From positions 124,001-188,000 of the forward strand of contig NZ_OZ026470.1 in NCBI RefSeq assembly GCF_964019925.1: a DNA stretch of 64,000 nt. The letters are read 5' to 3'. The stretch's first letter is position 1; each line of letters starts with the position of its first letter. This document shows, piece by piece, positions 46,250 through 57,563 of this stretch. The position numbers were made by a program, and so were the translations under genes. The notes under the pieces are model-generated. The model had not been told where the DNA came from. It saw only the letters and a program-made list of their open reading frames with translations, and ran no database searches. This DNA comes from Spiroplasma endosymbiont of Cantharis nigra (lineage in GTDB: Bacteria > Bacillota_I > Bacilli_A > Mycoplasmatales > Mycoplasmataceae).

Positions 46250-46608
46250 ATATTATTATTAATCATGCTTTCGCATATTATTGATTTGCTAATAATTAAA
46301 AAGATATGAATGAGTAATGAAAGGTCACATAAAAGGCTATGAAAACAAAGTGACCTAATCGAAAGAAAGGATGTTATATTGAATTAAAGAATGAGTTTTT
46401 ACAAACTATTGACAAATTTGTATTATCAAAATTTAATATTCATAGCCCTGTCCAAAGGACATAATTAAATATATCAAAAAAAACTCTAAAAATCAATTTT
46501 TTTTTAAAAAACTTTAAAAAGTAATATGTTTTTAAAATTTAAAAATATAAATAAAAATTGTATATTTTTTAAATATAATGTTTATATCTTAGAATTGAAG
46601 TGAAAAAA
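46250..46608. other. Intergenic stretch with hairpin and distant complement
   Basis: No gene. AGGTCAC (46322-46328) pairs with GTGACCT (46350-46356), and the loop segment GGCTATGAA (46335-46343) is complementary to TTCATAGCC (46439-46447). A near-consensus promoter lies between them. TAGCCCTGTCC and the following bases resemble the core of the small RNA at 6.1 kb. Confidence 0.45.
46409..46437 (+). promoter_or_regulatory. Promoter upstream of the double zinc-ribbon gene
   Basis: TTGACA (46409-46414) and TTTAAT (46432-46437) with a 17-base spacer; the transcript would begin near the CCCTGTCCAAAGGACA hairpin. Confidence 0.55.
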
Positions 46609-46851
46609 ATGCAAAACTATATATGTGAAAATTGTAAAAAACCAGCATCTTACAAAAAAATTAATCAAGTAAATATATTAGTTTTTATTTGTAAAGATTG
46701 TATTATAACTGCATCAGGTGCTAAAATAGCAAATAGTAACTCTAAATGTAATGAGTGCGATAAGGATTCAAATTATATTGTAATCAATCAACTAAATAGA
46801 TTAAAACAAATTTGCGAAGAATGTTTATTAAAACAATATCAAAAAATTTAA
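46609..46851 (+). CDS. Double zinc-ribbon protein, 80 residues
   Basis: Two copies of a CxxC-x18-CxxC unit: Cys6/9/28/31 and Cys47/50/69/72. The spacing is identical in both, and both contain a shared INQ(V/L)N segment, so the protein is an internal duplication. Each unit could hold one zinc. ATG 46609 is chosen over the in-frame GTG 46600; the ribosome site is weak. No membrane segment. It may bind nucleic acid or protein; no family is recognised. Confidence 0.72.
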   Translation: MQNYICENCKKPASYKKINQVNILVFICKDCIITASGAKIANSNSKCNECDKDSNYIVINQLNRLKQICEECLLKQYQKI

Positions 46852-46981
46852 TATTAACTATTTTTATAGTCAAAAAACTTGAGACTTTAAAATTAGTTAA
46901 TATATTTTTTATAAAAACATTAGTATAAAGGCAATTAAACAGAAGTAATAAAAGCTCTGTTTTCCTTTAAATAACTTGCTC

Positions 46982-47022
46982 AAAATTGTATAATATTTCT
47001 TTTAGAAAATTGTATAATATTT
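46982..47022 (+). repeat. Tandem 17-bp repeat in the rpiR-type promoter
   Basis: AAAATTGTATAATATTT occurs at 46982-46998 and 47006-47022, a 24-base period. Each copy carries a TATAAT box, so these could be duplicated -10 elements or operator half-sites 20-60 bases before the regulator gene. Confidence 0.6.
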
Positions 47023-47041
47023 ATATTATTAAAGGATAAAT

Positions 47042-47809
47042 ATGAACTCAATATATACAAGAATTGATAACTTAGGCAGAGAAAATAGAAATACAGTATT
47101 TAGAATAATATCTAGAAAAATTTTAGAAGATTTTTCAAATGGGGTTTTTAGAAGTCAAGAAGATCTAGCATATATTTCTAATTGTTCTAAAGCAACTATA
47201 ACTGCATTTTCCAAAGCAGCTTTAGTTAGTGGATATAGAGAGTTACAAATAAGGCTAAAAATTGAATATGAGAATAATTTTACTTTAAATAAATCGAATG
47301 AAAAATTAATTGATAATAAGGCTAAAAATGATTTTTTTCTAAATAATCAATATTTAGAAAAGTGAACAGTTGAAAGCTATGAACAAATAAGTAATTTTTT
47401 CTTAACAAACCTGGAGCATAAAATTCAGGTTTTTTCTGGTTATCAAACACTTTACTCAACTAATTTTCTTGAAGATGTTTTACAAAAAAATAATATTGAT
47501 GTATGAACATTAAAGTTGGATAAAGATATTATTAGCATTAAAAATATAAACTATGAAAAAGTAAAATCAATTTTTATTTTATCTGGAAGAGATACTAACT
47601 CATTAAAAGGTTTTTTTGAGTATGTCTATAATAAAAACTCAAATATAATTGTGATTGCTTCTTTAAATTGAGAAAAGTATTTACAGTCAAAAAAGGCTAA
47701 AGCAATTTTTTTTGATAATGAACATTTTAATAGAAACTATATTGATAGAAATTTTCAATTAATATATCTTTGAAAATATTTAGATTATCAAATGAGCCTA
47801 ATAAACTAG
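47042..47809 (+). CDS. RpiR/MurR-type transcriptional regulator
   Basis: A 255-residue regulator. An N-terminal helix-turn-helix (FRSQEDLAYISNCSKATITAF) is followed by a region resembling an SIS sugar-phosphate domain, including SIFILSGRDTNSLKGFF. AAAGGATAA precedes the ATG. It lies immediately upstream of a PTS permease and 6-phospho-glycosidase and probably controls them in response to the sugar phosphate; activator or repressor mode is not visible. Confidence 0.8.
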
Positions 47810-47883
47810 TTTGCTCTTTACAAACTAATTCATTTAACTTTCATATACACATATAATTTGCAAAAATATGTATGGAGGTTTTT

Positions 47884-49534
47884 ATGGATTATAAAAAAGA
47901 AGATATTAAAGAAATAACCTTTTTAATAGGTGGTGTTGAAAACATAGAAAAAGTATATCATTGTATGACTAGACTTCGTTTTGTCTTAAAAGATGATAAG
48001 CTTTTTGATACCCAAGCTATTAAAAAACTAAAATTTGTACAGGGAGTAATACTTTCTTCAGGAGAGTTTCAAATTATTATTGGAACAAGTGTTAATAAAC
48101 TTTATAAATTATTTTGTGAGCAAAATGCAATAACAACTGATTTATCAAAAAAAGATACTTCTAAGTTAGAAGTTAAGAAACCTAAAAAATCATTTTTAAC
48201 ATTTATATCACAAGTATTTGCCCCTTTATTAATTGTATTGGTTGCAATTGGATTTTGAGAAATGTTACGTATGCCCATATTTTTGGCATCTAATACAAGT
48301 GATGAGAAATGACTGCAAGATTTAAATGAATTTACAGAAACTATTTCGAGAGGTTTTACATATTTCATAGTTATAGGGGTAGCGTGATCAACATTTAAAG
48401 TGATGGGTGGTAATGAAATCTATGGTATTGTTATTGCTGTTATCTTATGTAACCCTAAACTTACTGCTTTAAGTGATCTTAAAGTTGAAAACGGTCAAAC
48501 TATATTAGGTCAAATGCCTGGATGAAGCATTTTTGGAGATGTTGTTTATCCATGAAAAATTTCTTTTGAAGGTTTAGTTATTCCCATGGTACTTGTTGCT
48601 TTTATGGGTGTAAGTATACAAAAACTATTAGCAAAAGCTAATTTTGGAAATTTTAGAATGTTGATTGAACCCTTAATAGTAATAATTACTACAGCTTTAA
48701 TTTCTATTTTAATTATTGCTCCAATTGGTTTATTATTTACAAGTTATTTATCAATTGCATTTAAATACTTAATGACAAATAATATTACAAAATATATATT
48801 TACTCCAATTATTGGGGCTCTATATTCTCCAATGGTTATATTTGGAATTCATAGAACTATTACACCAATAATTATGCAAGATATTGCGCAATTTAAAGGT
48901 AGTTTAATACTAGGTTTATTAATTCTTTCAAATGTCTCTACAGCAGTAGCCACTTTTGCCTTTGGGTTAAGATATAAAAATAATAGTAAAGTAAAACAAA
49001 TAGCTTGAACAAATGCTACTTCTGGATTTATTGCAGGAGTAACTGAACCTTGCATATACTCAATAGGGCTAAAATATATTTTCCCCATGTTAGGTGCAGT
49101 AATCGGGACATATTTTGGATGTTTATTATATACTGCTTCGGGAGTATGAACATCAACAGCTCCCTTTGGTTTCTTAGGAGTAATAGGATTTATTTCAGGA
49201 CCTCCCCAAGAGATTGAGTTAAGTACATGAGTTGGGGGCAGTGGTTTATGAGGAGCTCTTAGTATGCTAACAACAATTCTTGTTAGTTTCTTTAGTACTT
49301 TATTACTTTCAAAAATAAAATTCTTTAATAAAAGAACTTTAAAAATATTCAAAGAAGAATATGACTTTGACTTTTATAAAGTTAATAGTGAAATTATAAA
49401 ACTAAGACAAGATTATAAAACTGAATTAAAGACTTATTTAAAAGAAAATGAAAATAAAAAAGAAAATCATATAAAAATTAAAGAGTTGAAATTAGATTAT
49501 AAAAAAAATATTAACTTATTAAAAGGAGCAGAAA

Positions 49535-49548
<14 letters not shown>
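47884..49548 (+). CDS. PTS beta-glucoside-type permease EIIBC
   Basis: A 554-residue sugar transporter. The EIIB domain is N-terminal with the phosphorylation Cys27 in HCMTRLRF. The EIIC membrane domain follows, with PMVIFGIHRTITPI and AGVTEPCIYSIGLKY, typical of the glucose-glucoside superfamily. A charged coiled tail of about 85 residues replaces the EIIA domain of BglF, so EIIA must come from elsewhere. TATGGAGGT precedes ATG 47884. Its end overlaps bglA by 14 bases. Confidence 0.9.
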
Positions 49549-50974
<1,426 letters not shown>

Positions 50975-50977
50975 TTA

Positions 50978-51010
50978 CAAAAAATGTTATTTTAGAATAA
51001 CGTTTTTTTT
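50978..51010 (+). terminator. Terminator after bglA
   Basis: AAAATGTTATT pairs with AATAACGTTTT around TTAG (one G-U pair), then a T run. Confidence 0.85.
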
Positions 51011-51024
51011 ATAAGGAGCTAAAT

Positions 51025-51102
51025 ATGGGAGTAGAAAATAGCTTAAAAAAAGGTATAATAAAATTATGTTTTAATGAGGAAAAATATGAGAAAACATTTT
51101 AA
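51025..51102 (+). CDS. Possible 25-codon leader ORF
   Basis: ATG 51025 has AAGGAG at seven bases and opens 25 codons (MGVENSLKKGIIKLCFNEEK...) ending inside the start of the next gene in another frame. It may be a translated leader coupling to the downstream gene, a relic, or chance; TATAAT at 51054 within it could instead be the downstream promoter. Confidence 0.3.
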   Translation: MGVENSLKKGIIKLCFNEEKYEKTF

Positions 51103-52807
51103 TAAAATAGCAGGTAATAATGGTTTTTTTGATTTTGAAGAGAAATTAAATTTTTTTGAATATTTTGATATTAATAATAATGATTTAACTAATGCCTTTG
51201 ATGTATTAAAAAAATATGAAAAAAATATGAAAAACTTAAGAAATATGATGGAAAATCAAATTATTGAAAGATTCAATTTTTATGTCAATAACTCTTTTAA
51301 TAAAAAGGATAATAGTTTTGTTGAAAATAAAACAGAACAAGAAAAAAAGCTCTCAAAGGCATTAGTAATTAGTGCTATTTTTTTAGCAGCTAGATTAATT
51401 TCTCAAGAATATATTACATTGAGTACCTCAAATGAATTTTTATATCAAGATGAAAATAATTCTGATAGTAGTTTTAATTTCAAAAATTATAAAAATAGCT
51501 TAAAGGGTTTTTATGAAACCCTAACAGCTTGAGGATTATATTTTACAGATGATTGTATTGAAAATTTAAGTATTTTATCAAGAATGGATGAGTATATTAA
51601 AAAAGATGTTTATTCAATGAAAAGATATAAAGATATTTTTTTATATCTTTGACTTTATACTCATGTTAAAAATTCTTGTGATTTAACTACATATAAAAAT
51701 AATGCAAGTGAAATAAAGTCATTCTTTCCAAAGATAACAGGAAATGCTTTAGCTCCTTTAAATTATGAATATATCTTTGATCAAGGAGAATATCCTGATG
51801 AAGCTGAAATAAGAAAAAATATTATTAATGACTTTAAAGCATGATCGCTTGAAGCATATGATAATGTAATTAATAATCAAATTAAAAAATATTATAAGAG
51901 TGCAGATTTTTTAGAAAATCTTAATTTTGAAGAATATTTTAACTTAGTAGATTTACTAAAAAATATGTATTTAAAAAGAAACTTTTATTCTCTTGGTGAC
52001 ATTCAAGCAAATATGGCTCAGGAAAGTTCAGATGCTGGTTCAATAAATTACTCAACTGAGCAGATAGAATTAACAAGCAATTATTTAGTATTTAATAAAA
52101 ATTCAGGAGAGTTTAATAATAAAAATATTGATGAATATTATAGTTTAATTTATAAGAAACCAATACTTTCTTTTTTAAATCAAAATAAAGCTAAAATTTT
52201 GATAACTTATCCAGAGTTTTTATGAATGGCAAAGCATATGCAAAAGAGATATCATTTCTTTGATAGCAATATTTCAAACAAGTTTTTTTTAATGTTGAAA
52301 AAGGATTATTCTTTGATACTAAATCAGCAATTAAAGAAAATTGAAAGAAGATTTAATAATATTAAAGTTTTTAATGCAAATGAACTTTTGATTTTTAGGC
52401 CAAGTGATGATAAAGAACAAAATAATAGCATTGCTAACAGTATTATTTATGATCCTTGATTAAACAAAATATTTGTTATATTAGTAAATTTCTTTCCTCC
52501 AGAAAATATTGATTGATTAAATGAAAAAAGAACAATTGATACTTTATCTGAAAATTCAAATTATGTTGCAAATATATTTTCAGAACCTTTAAATTTTGTT
52601 TTAAAGGAATTGAAGAAAATAAAGAAACAATTAAAAAAATTGGAACTTAAATTTAGTGATGAAAAAACTGTTGAAGTAGAGGGAATTTTATTTGTCAATG
52701 ACATTTTAAATGCTATTCCTAAAGTTGAAGTAAATGGAGTGAATGTTTATGTCAGTTCAATTTCTGCAATGGAACATTTTACAAATAGTTATATTTATAA
52801 AAAGTAA
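51086..52807 (+). CDS. Unknown protein of 573 residues
   Basis: A large soluble orphan opening MRKHFNKIAGNNGFFDFE. The composition is Asn/Lys/Phe/Tyr-rich, mainly helical, with no signal peptide or clear membrane helix, though ALVISAIFLAARLI near residue 100 is hydrophobic. A C-terminal coiled segment (LKKIKKQLKKLELKF) precedes the last 40 residues. ATGAGGA before ATG 51086 supports that start. I recognise no family. Confidence 0.72.
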
Positions 52808-52878
52808 CTTATTTTTAACACTAACAATGTGATTATTTTTGTTCAATGTTGTAAAATAAGTTTGGAGGATATAATATT

Positions 52879-53736
52879 ATGAAATTACCTTATATTGGAA
52901 GTGACTTGGATGGAACTGTTGTTCAAAATAGTGACTTTAAAATATTGCAAAGCACAGCTAAAAACATCAATGAATACCAAAGTTTATCAAATAATAAGCT
53001 TTTTGTAGTAACTGGAAGATCTTTACAAAATATAAAATATTATATCAAGCAATTAAATATTAAACTGCCAGTTATTTGTTCTAATGGGGCTGTAATTGTA
53101 GATCCAATAACTTGAGAAGTTTATTATGAACAAGTTATGGAAAAAGAAATTATAATTGATTTATTAAAATATGCTATGGAAAATGATTTAGATGTATCTT
53201 TATATACACCAACTAGTGTTTGTTCATTATCAATTGCAGAAAGAATAAAAACCTATAAAAAGCTTTATGGTCATTATCCAAAAGATTGCCAACCTGACTT
53301 TATTTTATATGAAGATTATAATCAACTACTTGAAGATATTAACAATGATGTTCATAAAATTATTAGAGTAATGTATTCACTTGATTATGAAAAAGAAACA
53401 CAAGTTGCTAATAAACTAAAAGAATATTTAGAGTCAAAAAATTTGTATTATCCAACAACTATTATTCAATCAAGAATTTTAATTGATGCAATGCCAAAGG
53501 GGATAAATAAAGCCACAGGTGTTAAAAAATGAGCTGAAATAATGAAAGTGGATCTAAAAGATATAATTGTTATTGGAGATAACAACAATGATTTAGAAAT
53601 GATAAGTGAAATGCCCTTTGGAATTGCTGTGGGAAATGCCCATGATGAAGTTAAAAAGAAGGCTTGAAAAGTAATTGATAGAATTGAAAATAATGGTGTG
53701 GGTAAATTTCTAAAGGAATTAATTAGTAAAGGATAA
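52879..53736 (+). CDS. Cof-type HAD phosphatase
   Basis: A 285-residue HAD-superfamily hydrolase. Motif I is GSDLDGTVV (nucleophile Asp), motif II VVTGRS, motif III has the Lys in MPKGINKATG, and motif IV is IVIGDNNNDLEMI. It probably dephosphorylates sugar phosphates or flavin-type substrates. TTGGAGG precedes the ATG. It lies four bases before nadD. Confidence 0.9.
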
Positions 53737-53740
53737 TAAG

Positions 53741-54841
53741 ATGAAAAGAATTGCATTATTTGGGGGAAGTTTTGATCCAGTTCACAGTGATCACATAAAT
53801 ATAATCAAGAGCTGTAAAAAAAACTTAAACTTTGATGAAGTTTGAATAATGCCAGCTTATGTTAATCCTTTTAAAAAACTTTCAACTTCAAGTGTTACTC
53901 AAAGATTGGAAATGCTGAAAATAGCAACTCAAAATTTAGATTATGTAAAAATTAAAACTTATGAAATTTCAAAGCAAACTTCAAGTTTTACATATGATAC
54001 AGTTAAATATTACAAAGCAAAATTTCCTAAAATGAAGTTTTCCTTTGTAATGGGTTCAGATCAATTAGATGACTTTGAAAAATGAGATAACTTTAAGCAA
54101 TTAATTGAAGAAATAGACTTTAAAGTCTTTTTACGAACAAAAGACTTTAATCAAATTATTGTTAAGAAGTATAATTTAGAAACTTTTGAATTTGAAAATA
54201 ATTATCTAAGTTCAACAAAAATTAGAAATCTTGTTGATTTGAACTTACAAATTAAAGAAGTTAATGATTATGTTAACAATAATTTAATGTATTTATATGA
54301 AAGAGTTGAAAGTAAAATGGATGAAAAGAGGTATTTTCATTCACTTAATGTAGGTCAAATGGCTATGGAATTAGCTAGATTGAACAATTATGACTTAAAT
54401 AAAGCTTTGATTGCTGGAACGCTTCACGATATAGCAAAAAGGTGAAGTAAAGATGAGATGAAAGCCTCTCTTTTAAAGTATAATAAGGCCTTATTAGAAG
54501 AACCAGAACCAACATGACACTCGTTTGTCGGAGCTTATCACTTAAAAAATGATTGGTTATTTAAAGATCAAGAAATTATTCAAGCAGTCTACAATCATAC
54601 TGTAGGCTCAAAAGATATGACTATGCTTGATATGATAGTTTTTTGTGCAGATAAGATTTCATCAGAAAGAGATTATCCTGGAGTTGATAATTTGAGAGCC
54701 TTAGTAAAATCTGATTTATTAACTGGTTTTAAGCAATTGCTTAAAAACCAATATGAAGTAGCTGTTAAGAAACATTCTAAAGATTCAATTGGAAGAAATT
54801 TAATTGAAGCTTATAACTTTTGAGTTAGGGAGAGTAAATAA
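53741..54841 (+). CDS. nadD: NadD-YqeK fusion: nicotinate-nucleotide adenylyltransferase with HD phosphohydrolase
   Basis: A 366-residue two-domain protein. Residues 1-180 are NadD, with GGSFDPVHSDHI and STKIRNLV, converting NaMN to NaAD in NAD synthesis. Residues 185-366 are a YqeK-type HD domain with KRYFHSLNVGQMA, GTLHDIAKR and VYNHTVGS; YqeK enzymes hydrolyse diadenosine tetraphosphate. In Bacillus the two are separate adjacent genes. The stop overlaps the mtnN start. Confidence 0.92.
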
Positions 54842-55497
54842 TGAAAACCTATGCTATTTTGTTTGCAATGAAAGAAGAAGCTAAAAGTTTAATTGAACAT
54901 CTTTCACCAAAATTAGTAGAAGTTGAGCACTTTGAAATTTATCAAAAAGATAATATTTACATTGCAATATCTAAAATTGGATTAATTAATGCAGCAAGTT
55001 GCTTTACTTATATTAATCAAAAATTTACAATTGATTACTTTATTAATGCAGGTTTAGTAGGTACATTTTCTAAAAAATTAAAGTCTTTAGAACCAATTGT
55101 AGTAAAAAAATCATATTTAGGTAATGCTGATGCTAGGGGATTTGGCTATAAATTAGGTCAAATTCCAGGAATGGAGCAATATTACTGTTCAAATGATGAG
55201 CTTTTAAGTTTATTTGAAGCTTTTCCACAAGTAGATATTTGTTCAAGTGATATTTTTATTAACTCCCAAGAAAAAGTGGATGAAATTATTGCTCCAATTA
55301 GTAATTCTATAGCAATTTTTGATATGGAATGCTTTGGTTTTTATCAAGCAGCATATCTATTTAAAATGCCAATAATAGCTTTAAAATTAGTAAGTGATCA
55401 TATTGATAATGGTAGCAATGAGTTACAATTTAATGATATTTTACAAAAAGGTAGTTTAAAACTTAGTCAATTACTTTTAAATATTATAAAGAAATAA
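54841..55497 (+). CDS. mtnN: 5'-methylthioadenosine/S-adenosylhomocysteine nucleosidase
   Basis: A 218-residue purine nucleosidase recycling MTA and SAH. Markers are ILFAMKEEAKSLIE, NAGLVGTF, and the active-site region FDMECFGFYQAAY with LKLVSDHID. It overlaps nadD by one base (AATGA context) and ends the operon begun by the HAD phosphatase. Confidence 0.92.
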   Translation: MKTYAILFAMKEEAKSLIEHLSPKLVEVEHFEIYQKDNIYIAISKIGLINAASCFTYINQKFTIDYFINAGLVGTFSKKLKSLEPIVVKKSYLGNADARGFGYKLGQIPGMEQYYCSNDELLSLFEAFPQVDICSSDIFINSQEKVDEIIAPISNSIAIFDMECFGFYQAAYLFKMPIIALKLVSDHIDNGSNELQFNDILQKGSLKLSQLLLNIIKK

Positions 55498-55547
55498 ATA
55501 TTATTCTAGATATAGATTATAATTTATTTGGAAGGAAGTGACTAGTC

Positions 55548-55649
55548 ATGGAATGTACAAAAGATTGCAAAGATTGTAATTGTAAATGTGAATTTGATGA
55601 TAACTGTGCTAACTGTCAAATGTGTTCAACTGACACAAATCACGGTTAG
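55548..55649 (+). CDS. 33-residue Cys-rich peptide
   Basis: ATG 55548 follows GGAAGGAAG. The peptide has eight cysteines at 3, 7, 10, 12, 14, 20, 23 and 26 (CTKDCKDCNCKC then NCANCQMC), interspersed with Asp and Lys, and a short CSTDTNHG end. The pattern is metallothionein-like. A strong terminator follows. It is convergent with an HxlR regulator. Its existence rests on the ribosome site, Cys spacing and terminator. Confidence 0.72.
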   Translation: MECTKDCKDCNCKCEFDDNCANCQMCSTDTNHG

Positions 55650-55660
55650 TCAAAATGATT

Positions 55661-55690
55661 AAAAAAACCTAAAGATTTTTAGGTTTTTTT
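55661..55690. terminator. Bidirectional terminator between Cys-rich peptide and HxlR gene
   Basis: AAAAAAACCTAAA and TTTAGGTTTTTTT form a perfect stem around GATT. Confidence 0.92.
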
Positions 55691-55696
55691 AATGCT

Positions 55697-56005
55697 TTAG
55701 TTACTATTGCTTAAATTTTTTACGCCTCATTCAGAAAGTGAATCTAATATTGGTTTTAAACTTAGACCTAAATCAGTTAGAGAATAGGTAACTTTTACTG
55801 GAATAGTTTCTTCAACTTCACGACTAATTATTTGCATTTTTTCCAAATGCTTTAAAGTTTCAGTTAAAACTTTAGTAGTTACACCATTAATTTTTCTCTT
55901 TAGTTCATTAAATCTTTTTTCAGTTGTTAATAATTCTCTAATAATAAAAATAGTTCACTTATTTTTTAGAATAGATAAACTAAATTCAACAGGACATACT
56001 TGCAT
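55697..56005 (-). CDS. HxlR-family transcriptional regulator
   Basis: A 102-residue winged-helix regulator opening MQVCPVEFSLSILKNKWTIF, with the family's conserved N-terminal cysteine (Cys4) and Trp encoded by TGA. RFNELKRKINGVTTKVLTETLKHLEK is the recognition region. Several HxlR proteins sense aldehydes or oxidants through this cysteine. AAAGGAG precedes the ATG. It is divergent from the CGTCGC gene, and an inverted repeat lies between. Confidence 0.88.
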
Positions 56006-56023
56006 TTTTAATTACTCCTTTTT

Positions 56024-56038
56024 AAAGTAAGTTACTTT
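56024..56038. promoter_or_regulatory. Inverted repeat, candidate HxlR operator
   Basis: AAAGTAA-G-TTACTTT is perfectly palindromic, followed by AAGT-N4-ACTT at 56040-56051. Both lie in the 96-base gap between the divergent HxlR and CGTCGC-protein genes. Confidence 0.6.
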
Positions 56039-56101
56039 AAAGTGCCTACTTACATTGTTATTTATTAATAGTTATTATAACAAATAAGGGAGGTGAAAAA
56101 A

Positions 56102-56347
56102 ATGGCATTAGACTTAAATAACGTAGTTGAAGTTACTAACGGGGATTTTGGTGAAATTGATAATCAATTAAAACAAGGAAAAACAGTTTTAGCAGCTTTA
56201 CAAAAAGGTGAATTATTAACACAAGCATTAAGTAAAGGTGAAATGAATGATGGATTTGCAAAAATAAAGTTCAAAGAAACAAAAGAAAATTGTGGAACTT
56301 GTGGTTGTCAAAAACCTGCAGATACTTTAGTTTATCTTTGAAGATAG
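56102..56347 (+). CDS. 81-residue protein with C-terminal CGTCGC motif
   Basis: A small soluble protein opening MALDLNNVVEVTNGDFGEID and ending KENCGTCGCQKPADTLVYLWR, with Cys64, Cys67 and Cys69 close together. GGGAGGTG precedes ATG 56102, an optimal site. It is divergent from the HxlR gene and probably under its control. The CxxCxC cluster could bind metal or act as a redox switch. No family is recognised. Confidence 0.72.
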
Positions 56348-56488
56348 TTATAAAACTTTAAATAAACTATTACTTATGGACAGTAATTTTGTATAAATAA
56401 ACTAGAATCTAACTCATTAAAAAAGTTAAATTATGGTTTATTTTTTATTAAAATGTCTTAAAATAATAGAGAAAGGAATGATAAAAGG

Positions 56489-57283
56489 ATGAAGTGATGA
56501 ATTAGTGACTTTGATGGAACTCTTACGTTAAAAGAAAATAATCATAAAATTTCTCTTGAAGATGAGAATTTTGTTAAGCAGTGAACAAAATCAAATAAAT
56601 TTGTAATTGCTACAGGTAGGGGTTTTTTAGAGTTGGATGAAATAATCAAAGAAAAGGGCTTTGATGTAGAATATCGAATAACTAATAATGGAGCTGCAAT
56701 GTTTAAAAATAGTGAGTCTATTTATGAACTGTCAATTCCAATGAAAGAAAGAAAGCAAATATTAGAAAATCTTAAAAAACTGCACAAGTTTTGTGGTATT
56801 AAAATTTCAGATACAAAAAATACTAATATAATATCTGGGATTGAGGAAGTAATTCCAAGATTTAAAGAAACATTAGTACTTCCACATTGATTTAATGTAG
56901 AAGATCGATTTCAAGATTTTATGGAAGAAATTTTACAAAATGAAAAATTAAACAATATTTCATTATATGCACATGTTCCAGATTTTGATTTAATAACTGA
57001 CTTATTTAAAAATGTAGAAGGTATTAAAATAGTTAAAACAGCGCCATTTGTATTAGAAATAATGCATGAAGATGTTTCTAAACATTTAGGGATCAAATAC
57101 TTACAAGATAAGTATAAAATTGACAGTAATGATATTGTTGTAAGTGGTGATGGTGACAATGATTTTGAAATGCTAAAGAGTTTTGAAAACTCATTTGTAA
57201 TAAAATCAGCTACACCATTAGCGTTAAGTGCTGGTAAAACTAAAATTAGTTCAGTTAGTGAAATTGGTAAATATATTAAATAA
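56489..57283 (+). CDS. HAD-superfamily (Cof-like) phosphatase
   Basis: A 264-residue hydrolase. Motif I is ISDFDGTLT, motif II is VIATGRG, and motif IV is VVSGDGDNDFEML. The start ATG 56489 gives MKWWISDFDG with TGA as Trp; an AAAGGA lies somewhat far upstream. It stands alone. A second HAD protein of this kind lies at 52.9 kb. The substrate is unknown. Confidence 0.87.
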
Positions 57284-57563
57284 ATTAAATAAATGTGAAT
57301 CTAGTTTAATTTATTTTGTAAACAAAAAGGGTTTTTATTTTATTTAAATGCTTAACAAAATAAATTTTATCCTATAGAAGATTATTTAAATATTTATATT
57401 TAAATTGTAGTAATAAAAAACCTCTGAAATTAATAAAATTTTTAAGTTTAAAACCAATTAATTATAAATACTAAAAGTAAAAAATTAATCCACAAGAAAA
57501 AGAAATAAGTATTTTTAAAAATGTAATAGATTTAATTTTAAAAAAGAGAGGGGGAAGTAATAA
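57284..57563. other. Intergenic stretch, no gene seen
   Basis: 280 AT-rich bases with stops in all frames; the final 25 bases hold the AGAGGGGGAAG ribosome site of the next gene. Confidence 0.6.

Noticed and set aside
46250..46608. tmRNA, RNase P RNA or SRP RNA
   Set aside because: None of their conserved cores (tRNA-like ends, GAGGAAAGUC-type block, GGAAGC tetraloop region) are visible here or in the 6.1-kb RNA.
48849..49352. 167-codon minus-strand ORF inside the PTS gene
   Set aside because: It lies wholly opposite conserved EIIC sequence and shows no motif or ribosome site.
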